A stretch of DNA of 64,000 nt from Bradyrhizobium niftali (GCF_004571025.1 NZ_SPQT01000014.1:124001-188000), one strand, 5' to 3'. Positions 25,710 through 35,006 are shown, counted from the stretch's first letter. Made by a program: numbers and translations. The notes: generated by a model not told the origin, from the sequence alone.

Positions 25710-26444
25710 TCAGAACACGAGCACCATGCCGTCTTCGGCGGCGAGATGCTCGATATCGACGAGGCGCGACAGCATGTCGTCGCTCATGTGGGTGAGGACG
25801 AGGCGTTTTGCGCCGATTGCCGGCAAATGCTGTTCCAAGGTCTTCAGGCTGAGATGGTTCTTGACCACCCTCTCGTACATATAGGCTTCCGCGATGAAAA
25901 GGTCCGCGCCATGCGCCAGCGGAATGAGCGTCTCCGTCCATTCGGTGTCGGCGCTGTAGGCGAGCGTGCGGCCCTCGGTCTCGATGCGGTAGGCCAGGAA
26001 CGGGCCGCCGGATTCGCCGTGCACGACCGGGTAGGGCGTCACCGTCACCGCGCCGAACTTGCGGTTTTGCTCGGGCGCGAGTTCGACGACGGCGAGCTCG
26101 AAGCGCTGCCTGGTCTTCGAGGAATGCTCGAACAGAACCTCCATCACCTCCCGCAGTCGCGTCTCGATGCCTTGCGGGCCCGCGATCGTCAGCGGTCGCG
26201 TCCGCCGCGAGAACTGCGCATCGAGCAGGAAGAAGGGCAGGCCTGCAAAATGGTCGCCGTGGAAATGCGTGATCAGGATCAGATCGATGTCGTTCCGATC
26301 GATCTCGAGCCGCTTCAGCGCCGGCAAAGCCGACGCGCCGCAATCGATCAGGAAGTTGGCTTCGCGCCCTGCAACGTGGAAGCAGGTGTTGAGCCTGCCG
26401 CCCGAGCCGAAGGCGTCGCCGCAGCCGACAAAGCGTAGTTGCAT
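25710..26444 (-). CDS. MBL-fold metallohydrolase (RNase Z-like group)
   Basis: The 244-residue protein has LRFVGCGDAFGSGGRLNTCF at the start and the metal motif HFHGDHFAGLP (about 59-69). YSADTEWTETL supplies the bridging Asp, and LTHMSDDM supplies a late His. This resembles ElaC/RNase Z and phosphodiesterase members of the metallo-beta-lactamase superfamily. It may be a tRNA 3' processing enzyme or a small-molecule phosphodiesterase; the RNase Z exosite arm is not obvious, so the latter seems more likely. It is the first gene of a pair with the MATE exporter. Confidence 0.83.
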   Translation of the reverse strand: MQLRFVGCGDAFGSGGRLNTCFHVAGREANFLIDCGASALPALKRLEIDRNDIDLILITHFHGDHFAGLPFFLLDAQFSRRTRPLTIAGPQGIETRLREVMEVLFEHSSKTRQRFELAVVELAPEQNRKFGAVTVTPYPVVHGESGGPFLAYRIETEGRTLAYSADTEWTETLIPLAHGADLFIAEAYMYERVVKNHLSLKTLEQHLPAIGAKRLVLTHMSDDMLSRLVDIEHLAAEDGMVLVF

Positions 26445-26475
26445 CGGCTGCGGGCTCCCTGAGCTTGACCCGGAC

Positions 26476-26778
26476 TTAGCGGCGCGGCGCGCCGAAGACG
26501 CGCGACAGCAGCCAGATCGGGATCACGATGACCGCGCCGAGCAGGAAGTAGCGCCATAGCCAGTTGATGGTATCGAAGCCGAGATCCCACAGCCGCTGGA
26601 ACAGGAGGCGAATGCTGTGGATGATGTTCCAGGGATCGAAGCCGATCGCCGCCAGCACGACGCCGACCAGGATCGAGAGCAGGACCAGGCGAAATGCGAC
26701 CGCCAGCGGCGAGCCGCCGAGAAAGCGGTTCAGCCCGTCGCTGCGGCCGGCCGGCAAATCTCTGACGTCTTGGACCAT
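26476..26778 (-). CDS. DUF6460-like small membrane protein
   Basis: The 100-residue protein has a conserved opening (SDGLNRFLGGSP) and two membrane segments (about 31-50 and 73-94). Between them is FDPWNIIHSIRLLFQRLWDLGFD, and it ends VIPIWLLSRVFGAPRR. I recall this pattern as DUF6460, widespread in Bradyrhizobium-like bacteria with no known role. ATG 26778 has GAGGAG about seven bases upstream. Confidence 0.75.
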   Translation of the reverse strand: MVQDVRDLPAGRSDGLNRFLGGSPLAVAFRLVLLSILVGVVLAAIGFDPWNIIHSIRLLFQRLWDLGFDTINWLWRYFLLGAVIVIPIWLLSRVFGAPRR

Positions 26779-26892
26779 CTGGAAACTCCTCGGGGATTCG
26801 ACCCCCATTATACGGCACCGCGAGGCACATGGGGAACCCGCAACGGGGCGTCAATCGGCTTACGGGATTTTAATCCCGGATCGGGCCCGGGT

Positions 26893-28770
26893 TCACGCCT
26901 CCACTTCGACTGCTTCCGCTTTCAACATCTTTTCCAGCGTTTCCAGCCGGTCGGCCTCCCGCGGCGGCTTGTCCCAGCGTAGGCGGCTGATGCGGGGGAA
27001 GCGCATGGCGACGCCGGATTTGTGCCGCGGCGAGCGTTGCAGGCCTTCGAACGCGACCTCCAGCACCAGCCCCTTGTCAGCCTCGTGCACGACATGGCGT
27101 ACGGGGCCGAACTTTTCGGTGGTGTTGCGGCGGACGAAGCGGTCGATCTGCAAGAGCTCCTCGTCGGTGAAGCCGAAATAGGCCTTGCCGACCGGCACCA
27201 GCTCGTCGCCAGTCTCACCTTCGGTCCAGACGCCAAACGTGTAGTCGGAATAATAGGACGAGCGCTTGCCGTGGCCGCGCTGCGCATACATCAGCACGGC
27301 ATCGATGATGTGCGGGTCGCGCTTCCACTTCCACCACTGCCCCTTCGGCCGTCCGGGCAAATAAGGCGCATCGCGCCGCTTCAGCATCACGCCCTCGACG
27401 GCGTCCGCGTCCTCGCCGGCGCCTGCGCTTGCGGGGTCGGCGCGCGCGGCGGTCAGCGCCTCCCAGCTTGCGAAGGGCACGGTGGGCGACAGATCGATGC
27501 GGGGATCGCCAAGTCTCCCGATGAAGGTCTCAAGTCGCTCGCGCCGCTCCGCGAACGGCAATTCGCGCAAATCGTTCGCATCGTCGCCGAGCAAATCGTA
27601 GGCGCGCAGATGGATCGGAAATTCCTTGATCAGCTTCGGCGAGACGACCTTGCGGTTGAGCCTCTGCTGGAGAACGTTGAAGCTCTGCACGCGGCCCTCG
27701 CGCAGGATCAGAAGCTCGCCGTCGATCGCGCCCGGCAGGCGCAACGACGGCACCAGATCCGGAAAGCTCCCCGTGATGTCCTCGCCGGTGCGCGAATAGA
27801 GTCGCGCCGTGATGTGGCCGCGGTCGTCGCGGCCTGCCACCGCCTGCACGCGGATGCCGTCCCATTTCCATTCGGCGACGTAGTCGGCGGGGTCGAGCGC
27901 GGCGAAATCGCTGTCCTCGATCGCATGCGCGAGCATCACCGGGCGGAACGGCGCGGGATCGCGATTGACCGGCTTGTCGCTGCGGCCTTCCAGCCAGGCG
28001 AACAGGTCGAGATAGGGCGGCGCGGGCCCCGGCCAGATCAGCTCGACCTCATGCGGGTCCTTGTCGCCGAGCGCCGCCGCGGCGGTCTTCGCCAGCCGCG
28101 CGGAAATGCCGATGCGAAGCGCGCCCGTGACGAGCTTCAGCAGCGCCCAGCGTCCGGTCTCGTCGAGCTCGTCGAGCCAGCGTTCGAGCTGCTTCGGCAG
28201 CTCGGTCTTGCCGAGCGTGCGCAGCGTGGTGACGACTTCGGTGAGGGTCGGCGGCGGCGGGTTGTTGTGGTTGCTTGGGTGGAGCGCATCGCTGGCATCT
28301 CGCCCGCGGTACCCCCCTCCCTGACCCTCCCCCGCAAGGGGGGAGGGAACGGAGAGGCTCGTGCCTCCATCACTTTGGGATTCGCTATTAGCTGTTGTGC
28401 TCGCTGACAGCGCCGCGTTCCGCCGCGCTCCCTCCCCCCTTGCGGGGGAGGGTGGGGGAGAGGGGTGGCCCGGAAAAGATTCGACATTGTTTGCGCTACG
28501 TCTCGGCCACATCAGCGCCACCGTCTCCGAGAGATCGCCGACATAATCGTAGCTCAGTCCAAACAGCACCTCATCGGTGCGCGACGCGATCAGGTCGCGG
28601 ATCAGCGCCGGCTTGGCGTGCTTGAAGCTGAGCGCGCCGGTCAGTGCGGCCAGCGCATAGCCGCGGTCGGGATCGCCGACCTCGCGGAAATAGCCGGTGA
28701 TCAGCCGCAGCTTGTTGTTGCGGCCGGGCTCGTAGGCGAGACGGTCCAGAAGTTCGGCGAAGCGGTTCAT
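26893..28770 (-). CDS. ATP-dependent DNA ligase of the Lhr-Lig repair system, with internal repeat insertion
   Basis: The 625-residue protein matches the ligase that travels with the Lhr helicase, exonuclease and PdeM phosphoesterase in DNA damage response clusters. The N-terminal DNA-binding domain starts MNRFAELLDRLAYEPGRNN. The adenylated lysine is in EWKWDGIRVQ (Lys302), with later motifs EGVMLKRRDAPY and GQWWKWKRDP, then the OB domain. About residues 101-153 (SPPPSPARGEG ... SPLAGEGQGGG) are encoded by an intergenic-type palindromic repeat (28310-28468) read in frame. This lengthens a linker that is short in relatives I recall. The start overlaps the exonuclease stop (ATGA). Function seems intact, since all ligase motifs remain. 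Confidence 0.93.
   Translation of the reverse strand: MNRFAELLDRLAYEPGRNNKLRLITGYFREVGDPDRGYALAALTGALSFKHAKPALIRDLIASRTDEVLFGLSYDYVGDLSETVALMWPRRSANNVESFPGHPSPPPSPARGEGARRNAALSASTTANSESQSDGGTSLSVPSPLAGEGQGGGYRGRDASDALHPSNHNNPPPPTLTEVVTTLRTLGKTELPKQLERWLDELDETGRWALLKLVTGALRIGISARLAKTAAAALGDKDPHEVELIWPGPAPPYLDLFAWLEGRSDKPVNRDPAPFRPVMLAHAIEDSDFAALDPADYVAEWKWDGIRVQAVAGRDDRGHITARLYSRTGEDITGSFPDLVPSLRLPGAIDGELLILREGRVQSFNVLQQRLNRKVVSPKLIKEFPIHLRAYDLLGDDANDLRELPFAERRERLETFIGRLGDPRIDLSPTVPFASWEALTAARADPASAGAGEDADAVEGVMLKRRDAPYLPGRPKGQWWKWKRDPHIIDAVLMYAQRGHGKRSSYYSDYTFGVWTEGETGDELVPVGKAYFGFTDEELLQIDRFVRRNTTEKFGPVRHVVHEADKGLVLEVAFEGLQRSPRHKSGVAMRFPRISRLRWDKPPREADRLETLEKMLKAEAVEVEA
28310..28468. repeat. 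Palindromic repeat element inserted in frame in the ligase gene
   Basis: The two ends (28311-28348 and 28429-28467) are inverted copies that share a 25-bp identical core containing CCCCCGCAAGGGGGGAGGGA or its complement. The middle of about 80 bp is unrelated. The same ends flank the intergenic element at 35872-36009. Read on the minus strand it has no stop and keeps the ligase frame. Confidence 0.9.
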
Positions 28771-29813
28771 GCTTCGGCCTCGTCTTGAAGCGGCGTCTCG
28801 CTCTCCTCCTCGTCGCCATAGCCGACCAGATCGAGTGGCTGCGCCCGCAGACCGAGCGATTTGCACCAATGCACCAGCGCATCTTCCTGGCCGTGCGTGA
28901 CCCAGATCTCGCCGGCGCCGGTGGCGGCGATCGTGGTGGTGAGGCCGTCCCAGTCGGCGTGGTCGGAAATCACCAGCGGCAATTCGACGCCGCGCTGCCG
29001 CGCCCGGGCGCGCACGCGCATCCATCCTGAGGCGAAGGCGGTGACCGGATCGGGAAAGCGGCGCGTCCAGAGATCGGATGTCGCCGACGGCGGCGCCAGC
29101 GTGATGGTGCCGGCGAGCGCCGCCTTCTTCACGCCCAGCACCGGCCTGAGCTCGCCGAGCGCGATCCCGCGGCTCTGATAGTACTCGGTGATCTTCTCCA
29201 TGGCGCCATGCAGATAGATCGGCGCGTCATAGCCGGCCTGTCGCAGCAGCGCGATCACGCGCTGCGCCTTGCCGAGCGAATAGGCGCCGACGAGATGCGC
29301 GCGCTCGGGAAACAGCGCGACCGAGGCGAGCAGCTTCTTCACCTCATCGGCCGCATCGCCATGCCGGAACACCGGCAGGCCGAACGTCGCCTCGGTGATG
29401 AAGACGTCGCAGGGGACGAGCTCGAACGGCGTGCAGGTCGGATCTCGCGCGTCCTTGTAGTCGCCGGAGGCGACGATGCAGGTGTCCTTGCACGTTACCG
29501 CGATCTGGGCAGAGCCCAGCACATGGCCGGCCGGGTGGAATTTCACGCTGACATCGCCGAGCCGGATCTCCTCGCCATAGCGGATCGCCTGCGTCGAGCC
29601 GGCAAAATTCTCGCCATAGCGCAGCCGCATCATGTCCAGCGTTTCCTGCGTCGCCAGCACCGCGCCATGGCCGGCGCGGGCATGGTCGGAATGGCCGTGG
29701 GTGATCACGGCCCGCTCGACCGGGCGCACGGGATCGATGTGGAAGCCGCCGGGCTTGCAGCACAGGCCGGCAGCAGCTGGCAACAGGATGTCTTGCGGAC
29801 GCATGTGCACCAT
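28767..29813 (-). CDS. Ligase-associated DNA damage response exonuclease (MBL/beta-CASP-like)
   Basis: The 348-residue protein resembles the SNM1/CPSF-73-like nucleases encoded with Lhr and Lig. It has HGHSDHARAGHG (about 39-50) as the two-metal motif. HPAGHVLGSAQI and VASGDYKDARDPTCTPFE supply further ligands, then ITEATFG, VGAYSLGKAQR and a late VISDHADWDGL. Studied relatives resect or process DNA ends. Its stop overlaps the ligase start by four bases, so nuclease and ligase are coupled. The first start (29813) is given; ATG 29804 is equally possible because neither has a clear ribosome site. Confidence 0.92.
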   Translation of the reverse strand: MVHMRPQDILLPAAAGLCCKPGGFHIDPVRPVERAVITHGHSDHARAGHGAVLATQETLDMMRLRYGENFAGSTQAIRYGEEIRLGDVSVKFHPAGHVLGSAQIAVTCKDTCIVASGDYKDARDPTCTPFELVPCDVFITEATFGLPVFRHGDAADEVKKLLASVALFPERAHLVGAYSLGKAQRVIALLRQAGYDAPIYLHGAMEKITEYYQSRGIALGELRPVLGVKKAALAGTITLAPPSATSDLWTRRFPDPVTAFASGWMRVRARARQRGVELPLVISDHADWDGLTTTIAATGAGEIWVTHGQEDALVHWCKSLGLRAQPLDLVGYGDEEESETPLQDEAEA

Positions 29814-29840
29814 ATAGTCAGCGGACGCCTCAAATTAAGT

Positions 29841-29934
29841 CGTCATGCGCGGGCTTGACCCGCGCATCCATCGCCCTAAAGAGTTCCATTTTGATGGATT
29901 GCCGGGTCAAGCCCGGCAATGACGAACCTCGGTT
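29841..29934. repeat. Palindromic repeat (CGTCATGCGCGGG ... GGCAATGACGA)
   Basis: Two GGGCTTGACCCG-type hairpins (CGCGGGCTTGACCCGCG near 29848, CCGGGTCAAGCCCGG near 29902) lie head to head, with CATCCATC/GATGGATTG between them. It separates the divergent exonuclease and methyltransferase genes. Its last bases contain an ATG (29919) in the methyltransferase frame. Confidence 0.8.
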
Positions 29935-29939
29935 TCCCA

Positions 29940-30866
29940 ATGCCCCTGCGCCTTTTCCACTCTTCCGGCGATCTCATGGCCGACCGCCGCTTCGAGTTCG
30001 CGCGCGATCTCCAGCTCAAGGGCGATCTGCCTGCCGCCGCCGACCTGCTGGAGCAGGCGATCGAGCTCGCACCCAATTTTGCTTCCGCCTGGTTCACGCT
30101 CGGCGAGATTCGTCAGCAGCTCGGCGAGCGCGACAAGGCCATCGCGGCCTTTCGTAAATCGCGGGAGTGCGATCCGGAGGATCAGCATGGTGCCGGCCTG
30201 CATCTGATACGGCTCGGCGATGTGCAGATGACGGAGATGCCCAAGGCCTATGTGCAGGCCCTGTTCGACCAGTACGCGCCGCGGTTCGAGCACGTGCTGA
30301 TCAACGATCTCGGCTATCGCGCCCCGGCGCTGATCTTCAAGGCGGTGCTGGCCGCGCGCGTCGCCGCGAAGAAGCCGGCTTTCTTCAAGCGCACCATCGA
30401 TCTCGGTTGCGGCACCGGGCTTGCGGCCGCCGCCTTCGCCAGGCAGGTCGATCATTTCATCGGCATCGACCTGTCGTCCGGCATGATCAGGGAGGCGCGC
30501 GCGAGTGGTCTCTACGCCGAGCTCGAGGTCGCCGACATGATCGAGGGCCTGCGTGGCAAGGGCGACGCGAGCGCGAACCTCGTCGTGGCCGCGGATGCGT
30601 TCGTCTACCTCTCCGATCTCGCGCCGGTGCTGACCGAAGCCGTGCGCGTGCTTGCATCGGGCGGCGTGCTTGCCTTCACGCTGGAGACGCATGACGGCAG
30701 CGGCATCGTTCTCGGCGAAGGCCTGCGCTATGCCCATTCGGCGGAATATGTGCGCGACGCCATCGCGCAAGCCGGACTGAAGCTCCTCACCCTGGAGCCG
30801 GCCTCGCCGCGCAACGAGAACAACGAGCCGGTGCGCGGCCTCGTCGTCGTCGCCGAGAAAACTTGA
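29940..30866 (+). CDS. TPR-containing class I methyltransferase
   Basis: The 308-residue protein starts with one or two TPR-like helices (about 13-85: LQLKGDLPAAADLLEQAIELAPNFASAWFTLGEI). A SAM-dependent methyltransferase domain follows, with motif I TIDLGCGTGLAAAAF (about 149-163), FIGIDLSSGMI and LVVAADAFVYLSDL. No substrate is evident; similar proteins are annotated as predicted methyltransferases with TPR. Starts at 29940 and 29976 are both possible, and ATG 29919 comes from the neighbouring repeat. It lies between the two halves of the Lhr-Lig locus, but I have no evidence that it belongs to it. Confidence 0.85.
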   Translation: MPLRLFHSSGDLMADRRFEFARDLQLKGDLPAAADLLEQAIELAPNFASAWFTLGEIRQQLGERDKAIAAFRKSRECDPEDQHGAGLHLIRLGDVQMTEMPKAYVQALFDQYAPRFEHVLINDLGYRAPALIFKAVLAARVAAKKPAFFKRTIDLGCGTGLAAAAFARQVDHFIGIDLSSGMIREARASGLYAELEVADMIEGLRGKGDASANLVVAADAFVYLSDLAPVLTEAVRVLASGGVLAFTLETHDGSGIVLGEGLRYAHSAEYVRDAIAQAGLKLLTLEPASPRNENNEPVRGLVVVAEKT

Positions 30867-30981
30867 GTCTAGGCGCTACCGCCCTGCGATTTGAGCGTCA
30901 TTGCGTCGCAAAGCTGCGACTTCCCACTTGCGAGCCGAGCTGCGTTGCCAGCACAATGCGCGCGCTAGGGAGAAACAAATA

Positions 30982-32211
30982 ATGACCAAGAATCCATCGC
31001 GGCGCGATTTCAGCGCCGCCGCGCTCGCCACCATCGCCGCATCCACCTTGCCCGCGCCGTATGTCTGGGCCGCGGAGAAGAAATACGATGCCGGTGCCAG
31101 CGACACCGAGATCAAGATCGGGCAGACCGTGCCGCATTCCGGCCCCGGCTCGCTCTACGGCGTGCTCGGGCGCGTCGGGGAAGCCTATTTCCAGATGCTG
31201 AACGAGAAGGGCGGCATCAACGGCCGCAAGGTCAAGTTCCTGACCATGGACGATGCCTACAGCGCGCCGAAATGCGTCGAGGCGACGCGGCGCCTGGTCG
31301 AGCAGGAGGAGGTGCTCGCGCTGTACGGCTCGCTCGGCACCGCGCCGCAGACCGCCGTGCACAAATACCTGAACTCGAAGGGCGTGCCGCAGCTGCTGCT
31401 CAACACCGGCGCGTCGAAGTGGAACAACCCGAAAGAGTTCAAATGGACGATGGCGGGCCTGCCGCTCTATCCGACCGAGGCGCGCATCCTGGCGCGGCAC
31501 GTCCTCAGCGTGAAGCCGAACGCCAAGGTCGGCATTCTCTACCAGAACGACGATTTCGGCCGCGACTTCCTCGGTCCCTTCAAGAAGGTGCTGGCGGATG
31601 CCGGCGGCACTGCGCAGGTGATCATGGAGCAGACCTACGATCTGACCGATCCGACCGTCGACTCCCAGCTCATCAATCTCTCGAAATCGGGCGCCGACGT
31701 CTTCTACAACATCTCGACCGGCAAGGCGTCGTCGCAGTCGATCCGCAAGGTGGCCGAGCTCGGCTGGAAGCCGCTGCAGCTGCTGTCGGCCGGCTCGACC
31801 GGGAAGTCCATCCTCAGTGCGGCCGGCCTCGATAACGCCGCCGGGATCGTCGCGATCCGCTATTCCAAGGATGCCGGGCCCGGCCCCTGGGAAAATGACA
31901 AGGATGTGGTCGCATTCGATACGCTGCGCAAGAATTACCTGCCGAACATCGATCCCGACAACACCATCGCCTATGCCGGTTATGGTCAGGCGGTGACCAT
32001 GGGCGAGATTCTGCGCCGCTGCGGCGACGAGCTCACGCGCGAGAACGTGCTGAAGCAGGCCGCGAACCTCAACGGCTTCCACTCGCCGTTCTTCCTCGAC
32101 GGCGTCGACTACAACTACACGCCCAACGACTACACCCCAATGAAGACGTTGTTCATCTCGACGTTCGACGGCAAGGACTGGCGGGTCTCCGACAAGCCGG
32201 TGACGGAGTAG
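30982..32211 (+). CDS. Branched-chain amino acid-type ABC substrate-binding protein
   Basis: The 409-residue protein has a twin-arginine-like signal (SRRDFSAAALATIAAS, then APYVWA) and a type I periplasmic binding fold of the LivJ/family 6 kind. Features are IKIGQTVPHSGPGSLYG, LNEKGGINGRKVKFL, VGILYQNDDFGRDFL and ISTGKASSQSIRKVAELG. These proteins bind amino acids, amides or aromatic acids. No Liv permease or ATPase is adjacent, so the partner is elsewhere. AGGGAGAA precedes the ATG. Confidence 0.92.
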   Translation: MTKNPSRRDFSAAALATIAASTLPAPYVWAAEKKYDAGASDTEIKIGQTVPHSGPGSLYGVLGRVGEAYFQMLNEKGGINGRKVKFLTMDDAYSAPKCVEATRRLVEQEEVLALYGSLGTAPQTAVHKYLNSKGVPQLLLNTGASKWNNPKEFKWTMAGLPLYPTEARILARHVLSVKPNAKVGILYQNDDFGRDFLGPFKKVLADAGGTAQVIMEQTYDLTDPTVDSQLINLSKSGADVFYNISTGKASSQSIRKVAELGWKPLQLLSAGSTGKSILSAAGLDNAAGIVAIRYSKDAGPGPWENDKDVVAFDTLRKNYLPNIDPDNTIAYAGYGQAVTMGEILRRCGDELTRENVLKQAANLNGFHSPFFLDGVDYNYTPNDYTPMKTLFISTFDGKDWRVSDKPVTE

Positions 32212-32233
32212 GGGGAGGTCTCACGAGAGGCCC

Positions 32234-32324
32234 TAGGGTGGGCAAAGGCGCACTTGCGCCGTGCCCACCATCTCTCCAGGTATCCTTGCGCGAAGGGTGG
32301 GCACGCTGCGCTTTGCCCACCCTA
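32234..32324. repeat. Palindromic repeat, TAGGGTGGGCAAAG ... CTTTGCCCACCCTA
   Basis: The ends TAGGGTGGGCAAAGGCGC and GCGCTTTGCCCACCCTA are inverted copies, with an inner GGCGCA-CTT-GCGCC hairpin and GTGCCCACCATCTCTCC. The same family is at 56403-56501, and a looser variant at 48943-49051. Confidence 0.88.
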
Positions 32325-32384
32325 CGAGACTGCGGAAGCCCACACCCCTCGACGAACCCGCCCCCACGGCTTACCTGTGATGCC

Positions 32385-34961
32385 GTGCCGCCCCGCATCC
32401 TCAAAATCCCGGCCGAGCCGGCCACGCTGCTGCCCGACCGCTTCCAGGCATGGTTCGCGGGGCGCGGCTGGTCGCCGCGCGCGCATCAATTGGCGCTGCT
32501 GGAGAAGGCGCGCGAGGACGCCAGCGCGCTGCTGATCGCGCCGACCGGCGCGGGCAAGACGCTGGCGGGATTTCTGCCGACGCTGGTGGAGCTTTCGACG
32601 CCGGCGATCGAACGCGATGCCAGCGCCAGGCAAAGCCTCGTCTCCACCGGCCGTTCCGTGCAGCGCGCCGGCGGCCTCCACACCCTCTACATCTCGCCGC
32701 TCAAGGCGCTCGCCGTCGACATCGCACGCAATCTCGAGCGTCCCATCGCCGAGATGGGTCTGCCGATCAAGGTCGAGACGCGCACCGGCGACACGCCGGT
32801 GTCGCGGCGTCAGCGACAGCGGCGCTATCCGCCGGATGTCTTGCTGACGACGCCCGAGCAGCTTGCGCTATTGCTCTCTTCCGACGACGCGCCGTTCCTG
32901 TTCTCCTCCTTGAAACGCATCGTGCTGGACGAGCTGCATGCGCTGGTGACGTCCAAGCGCGGCGATCTGCTGTCGCTCGGGCTGGCCCGGCTGTGGCGGC
33001 TCGCGCCGCAGATACGCGCGATCGGATTATCGGCGACCGTGGCCGAGCCGGATCAGCTCGCGCGCTTCCTGGTGCCGCAGCCTGATGGCAAGGAAGTGGC
33101 CGCCGACATCGTGATCGCCGGCGGCGCCGCGCCGCCGCTGGTCGAGATGCTCGATACGCGCGAGCGGCTACCCTGGGCCGGTCACGGCGCGCGTCACGCA
33201 CTCGCCGAGGTCTATGAGCTGATCAAGCAGAACAAGACCACGCTGGTCTTCGTCAACACCCGCAGCCAGGCCGAGATGTTGTTCCAGGATCTCTGGCGCA
33301 TGAACGACGACGGGCTCGCGATCGCGCTGCATCACGGCTCGCTCGACGTCGCCCAGCGCCGCAAGGTCGAGGACGCGATGTCGGCGGGACGCTTGCGCGG
33401 CGTGGTCTGCACCTCCTCGCTCGACCTCGGCGTCGACTGGGGGGACGTCGATCTCGTGGTCAATATCGGCGCGCCGAAGGGCTCCTCGCGCCTGATGCAG
33501 CGCATCGGCCGCGCCAATCACCGCCTCGACGAGGCCTCGCGCGCGGTGCTGGTGCCGGCCAACCGCTTCGAGGTGCTGGAGTGCCGCGCCGCCATCGACG
33601 CCATCGCCGAGAACGCGCAGGACACCCCGCCGTTGCGCACCGGTGCGCTCGACGTGCTGGCCCAGCACGTGCTCGGCCGTGCCTGCGGCGAGCCATTCTT
33701 CAGCGATGACCTCTATGACGAGGTACGCACCGCCGCGCCCTATGCGGGCCTCGCGCGCGGCGATTTCGACGACGTCGTCGATTTCGTCGCGACCGGCGGC
33801 TATGCGCTGAAGACCTACGAGCGCTTCGCCCGCATCAAGCAGGACAAGCAGGGGCGCTGGCGTGTCGCCAATCCAAAGGTGCGGCAGAGCTATCGTCTCA
33901 ATGTCGGCACCATCGTCGAGGAGCCGATGCTCAAGGTGCGGCTGGTGCGCTCCCGCTCCACCGGCAGCGGTTCGACCGGCGCGATCGCGCGCGGCGGCCG
34001 CGTGCTCGGCGAAATCGAGGAATATTTCATCGAGGGGCTGACCGCCGGCGACACCTTCGTGTTCGGCGGCGAGGTCGTGCGCTACGAGGCCCTGGCCGAA
34101 GATCAGGTCTACGTCTCTCGCGCCAACGACAAGGATCCGAAGGTGCCGTCCTATATGGGCGGCAAATTTCCGCTCTCGACCTATCTTGCCGAACGTGTGC
34201 GCCGCCTGCTCGACGACAGGCGCGCGTGGAACGGTCTGCCGGAGCAGGTGCGCGACTGGCTGTCGCTCCAGAAGGACGTCTCGCGCGTGCCGGGTGTCCG
34301 CGAGCTCCTAGTCGAAACCTTTCCGCGCGGCAGCAAGCATTACCTCATCTGCTATCCCTTCGAGGGGCGGCTGGCGCATCAGACGCTCGGCATGCTGCTG
34401 ACGCGGCGGCTGGAACGCGGCCGCGCCCGGCCGCTCGGCTTCGTCGCCAATGAATATGCGGTGGCGATCTGGGGCCTGGGCGATGCCTCCTTCATGATCC
34501 GCAACGGTGAGCTCGATCTCGACGCGCTGTTCAACCCCGACATGCTGGGGGACGATCTCGAAGCGTGGCTGGCCGAATCCGCGCTGATGAAGCGCACGTT
34601 TCGTAATTGTGCCTTGATCAGCGGCCTGATCGAGCGTCGCTTCACCAGCGAGGACAAGAGCCGCCGCCAGGTGCTGTTCTCGACCGATCTGGTCTACGAC
34701 GTGCTGCGTAAGCACCAGGCCGACCACGTCCTGCTGCGCGCCGCCCGCGCCGATGCCGCCACCGGCCTGCTCGACCTGCGCCGTCTCGGCGGCATGCTGG
34801 CCCGCATCCAGGGCCGCATCACGCACCGGGAACTCGATCACGTCTCCCCGCTCGCCGTCCCCGTGATGCTGGAAATCGGCCGCGAGTCAGTTTATGGCGA
34901 AGCTGCAGACGAGTTGTTGGCCGAGGCCGCCGATGAGCTGGTCAAAGAGGCGATGTCGTAG
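32385..34961 (+). CDS. Ligase-associated DNA damage response DEXH helicase (Lhr-Core type)
   Basis: The 858-residue superfamily 2 helicase has Walker A APTGAGKT (52-59), LYISPLKALAVDIARNLERP, a DELH box (182-185) and LSATVAEP. The second RecA domain has LVFVNTRSQAE and SSLDLGVDWGDVDLVVNIGAPKGSSRLMQRIGRANHR-type residues, followed by the Lhr winged-helix and beta-barrel parts. Relatives are 3'-to-5' DNA translocases tied to the ligase, exonuclease and PdeM. GTG 32385 is chosen because upstream sequence belongs to the repeat and because MPPRILK resembles the usual opening; no clear ribosome site supports it. It is followed by PdeM. Confidence 0.92.
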   Translation: MPPRILKIPAEPATLLPDRFQAWFAGRGWSPRAHQLALLEKAREDASALLIAPTGAGKTLAGFLPTLVELSTPAIERDASARQSLVSTGRSVQRAGGLHTLYISPLKALAVDIARNLERPIAEMGLPIKVETRTGDTPVSRRQRQRRYPPDVLLTTPEQLALLLSSDDAPFLFSSLKRIVLDELHALVTSKRGDLLSLGLARLWRLAPQIRAIGLSATVAEPDQLARFLVPQPDGKEVAADIVIAGGAAPPLVEMLDTRERLPWAGHGARHALAEVYELIKQNKTTLVFVNTRSQAEMLFQDLWRMNDDGLAIALHHGSLDVAQRRKVEDAMSAGRLRGVVCTSSLDLGVDWGDVDLVVNIGAPKGSSRLMQRIGRANHRLDEASRAVLVPANRFEVLECRAAIDAIAENAQDTPPLRTGALDVLAQHVLGRACGEPFFSDDLYDEVRTAAPYAGLARGDFDDVVDFVATGGYALKTYERFARIKQDKQGRWRVANPKVRQSYRLNVGTIVEEPMLKVRLVRSRSTGSGSTGAIARGGRVLGEIEEYFIEGLTAGDTFVFGGEVVRYEALAEDQVYVSRANDKDPKVPSYMGGKFPLSTYLAERVRRLLDDRRAWNGLPEQVRDWLSLQKDVSRVPGVRELLVETFPRGSKHYLICYPFEGRLAHQTLGMLLTRRLERGRARPLGFVANEYAVAIWGLGDASFMIRNGELDLDALFNPDMLGDDLEAWLAESALMKRTFRNCALISGLIERRFTSEDKSRRQVLFSTDLVYDVLRKHQADHVLLRAARADAATGLLDLRRLGGMLARIQGRITHRELDHVSPLAVPVMLEIGRESVYGEAADELLAEAADELVKEAMS

Positions 34962-35006
34962 ACTGTTCGCGCGAATGAATTTTTGGGGCACGACTCTTTC
35001 CACATC

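Noticed and set aside
28771-29025. N-terminal extension of the ligase
   Set aside because: It overlaps the exonuclease gene in another frame, while ATG 28770 gives the family's normal start and an ATGA coupling.
32238-32384. N-terminal extension of the Lhr helicase
   Set aside because: This part is the coding shadow of an intergenic repeat and has no helicase features; the usual opening begins at GTG 32385.
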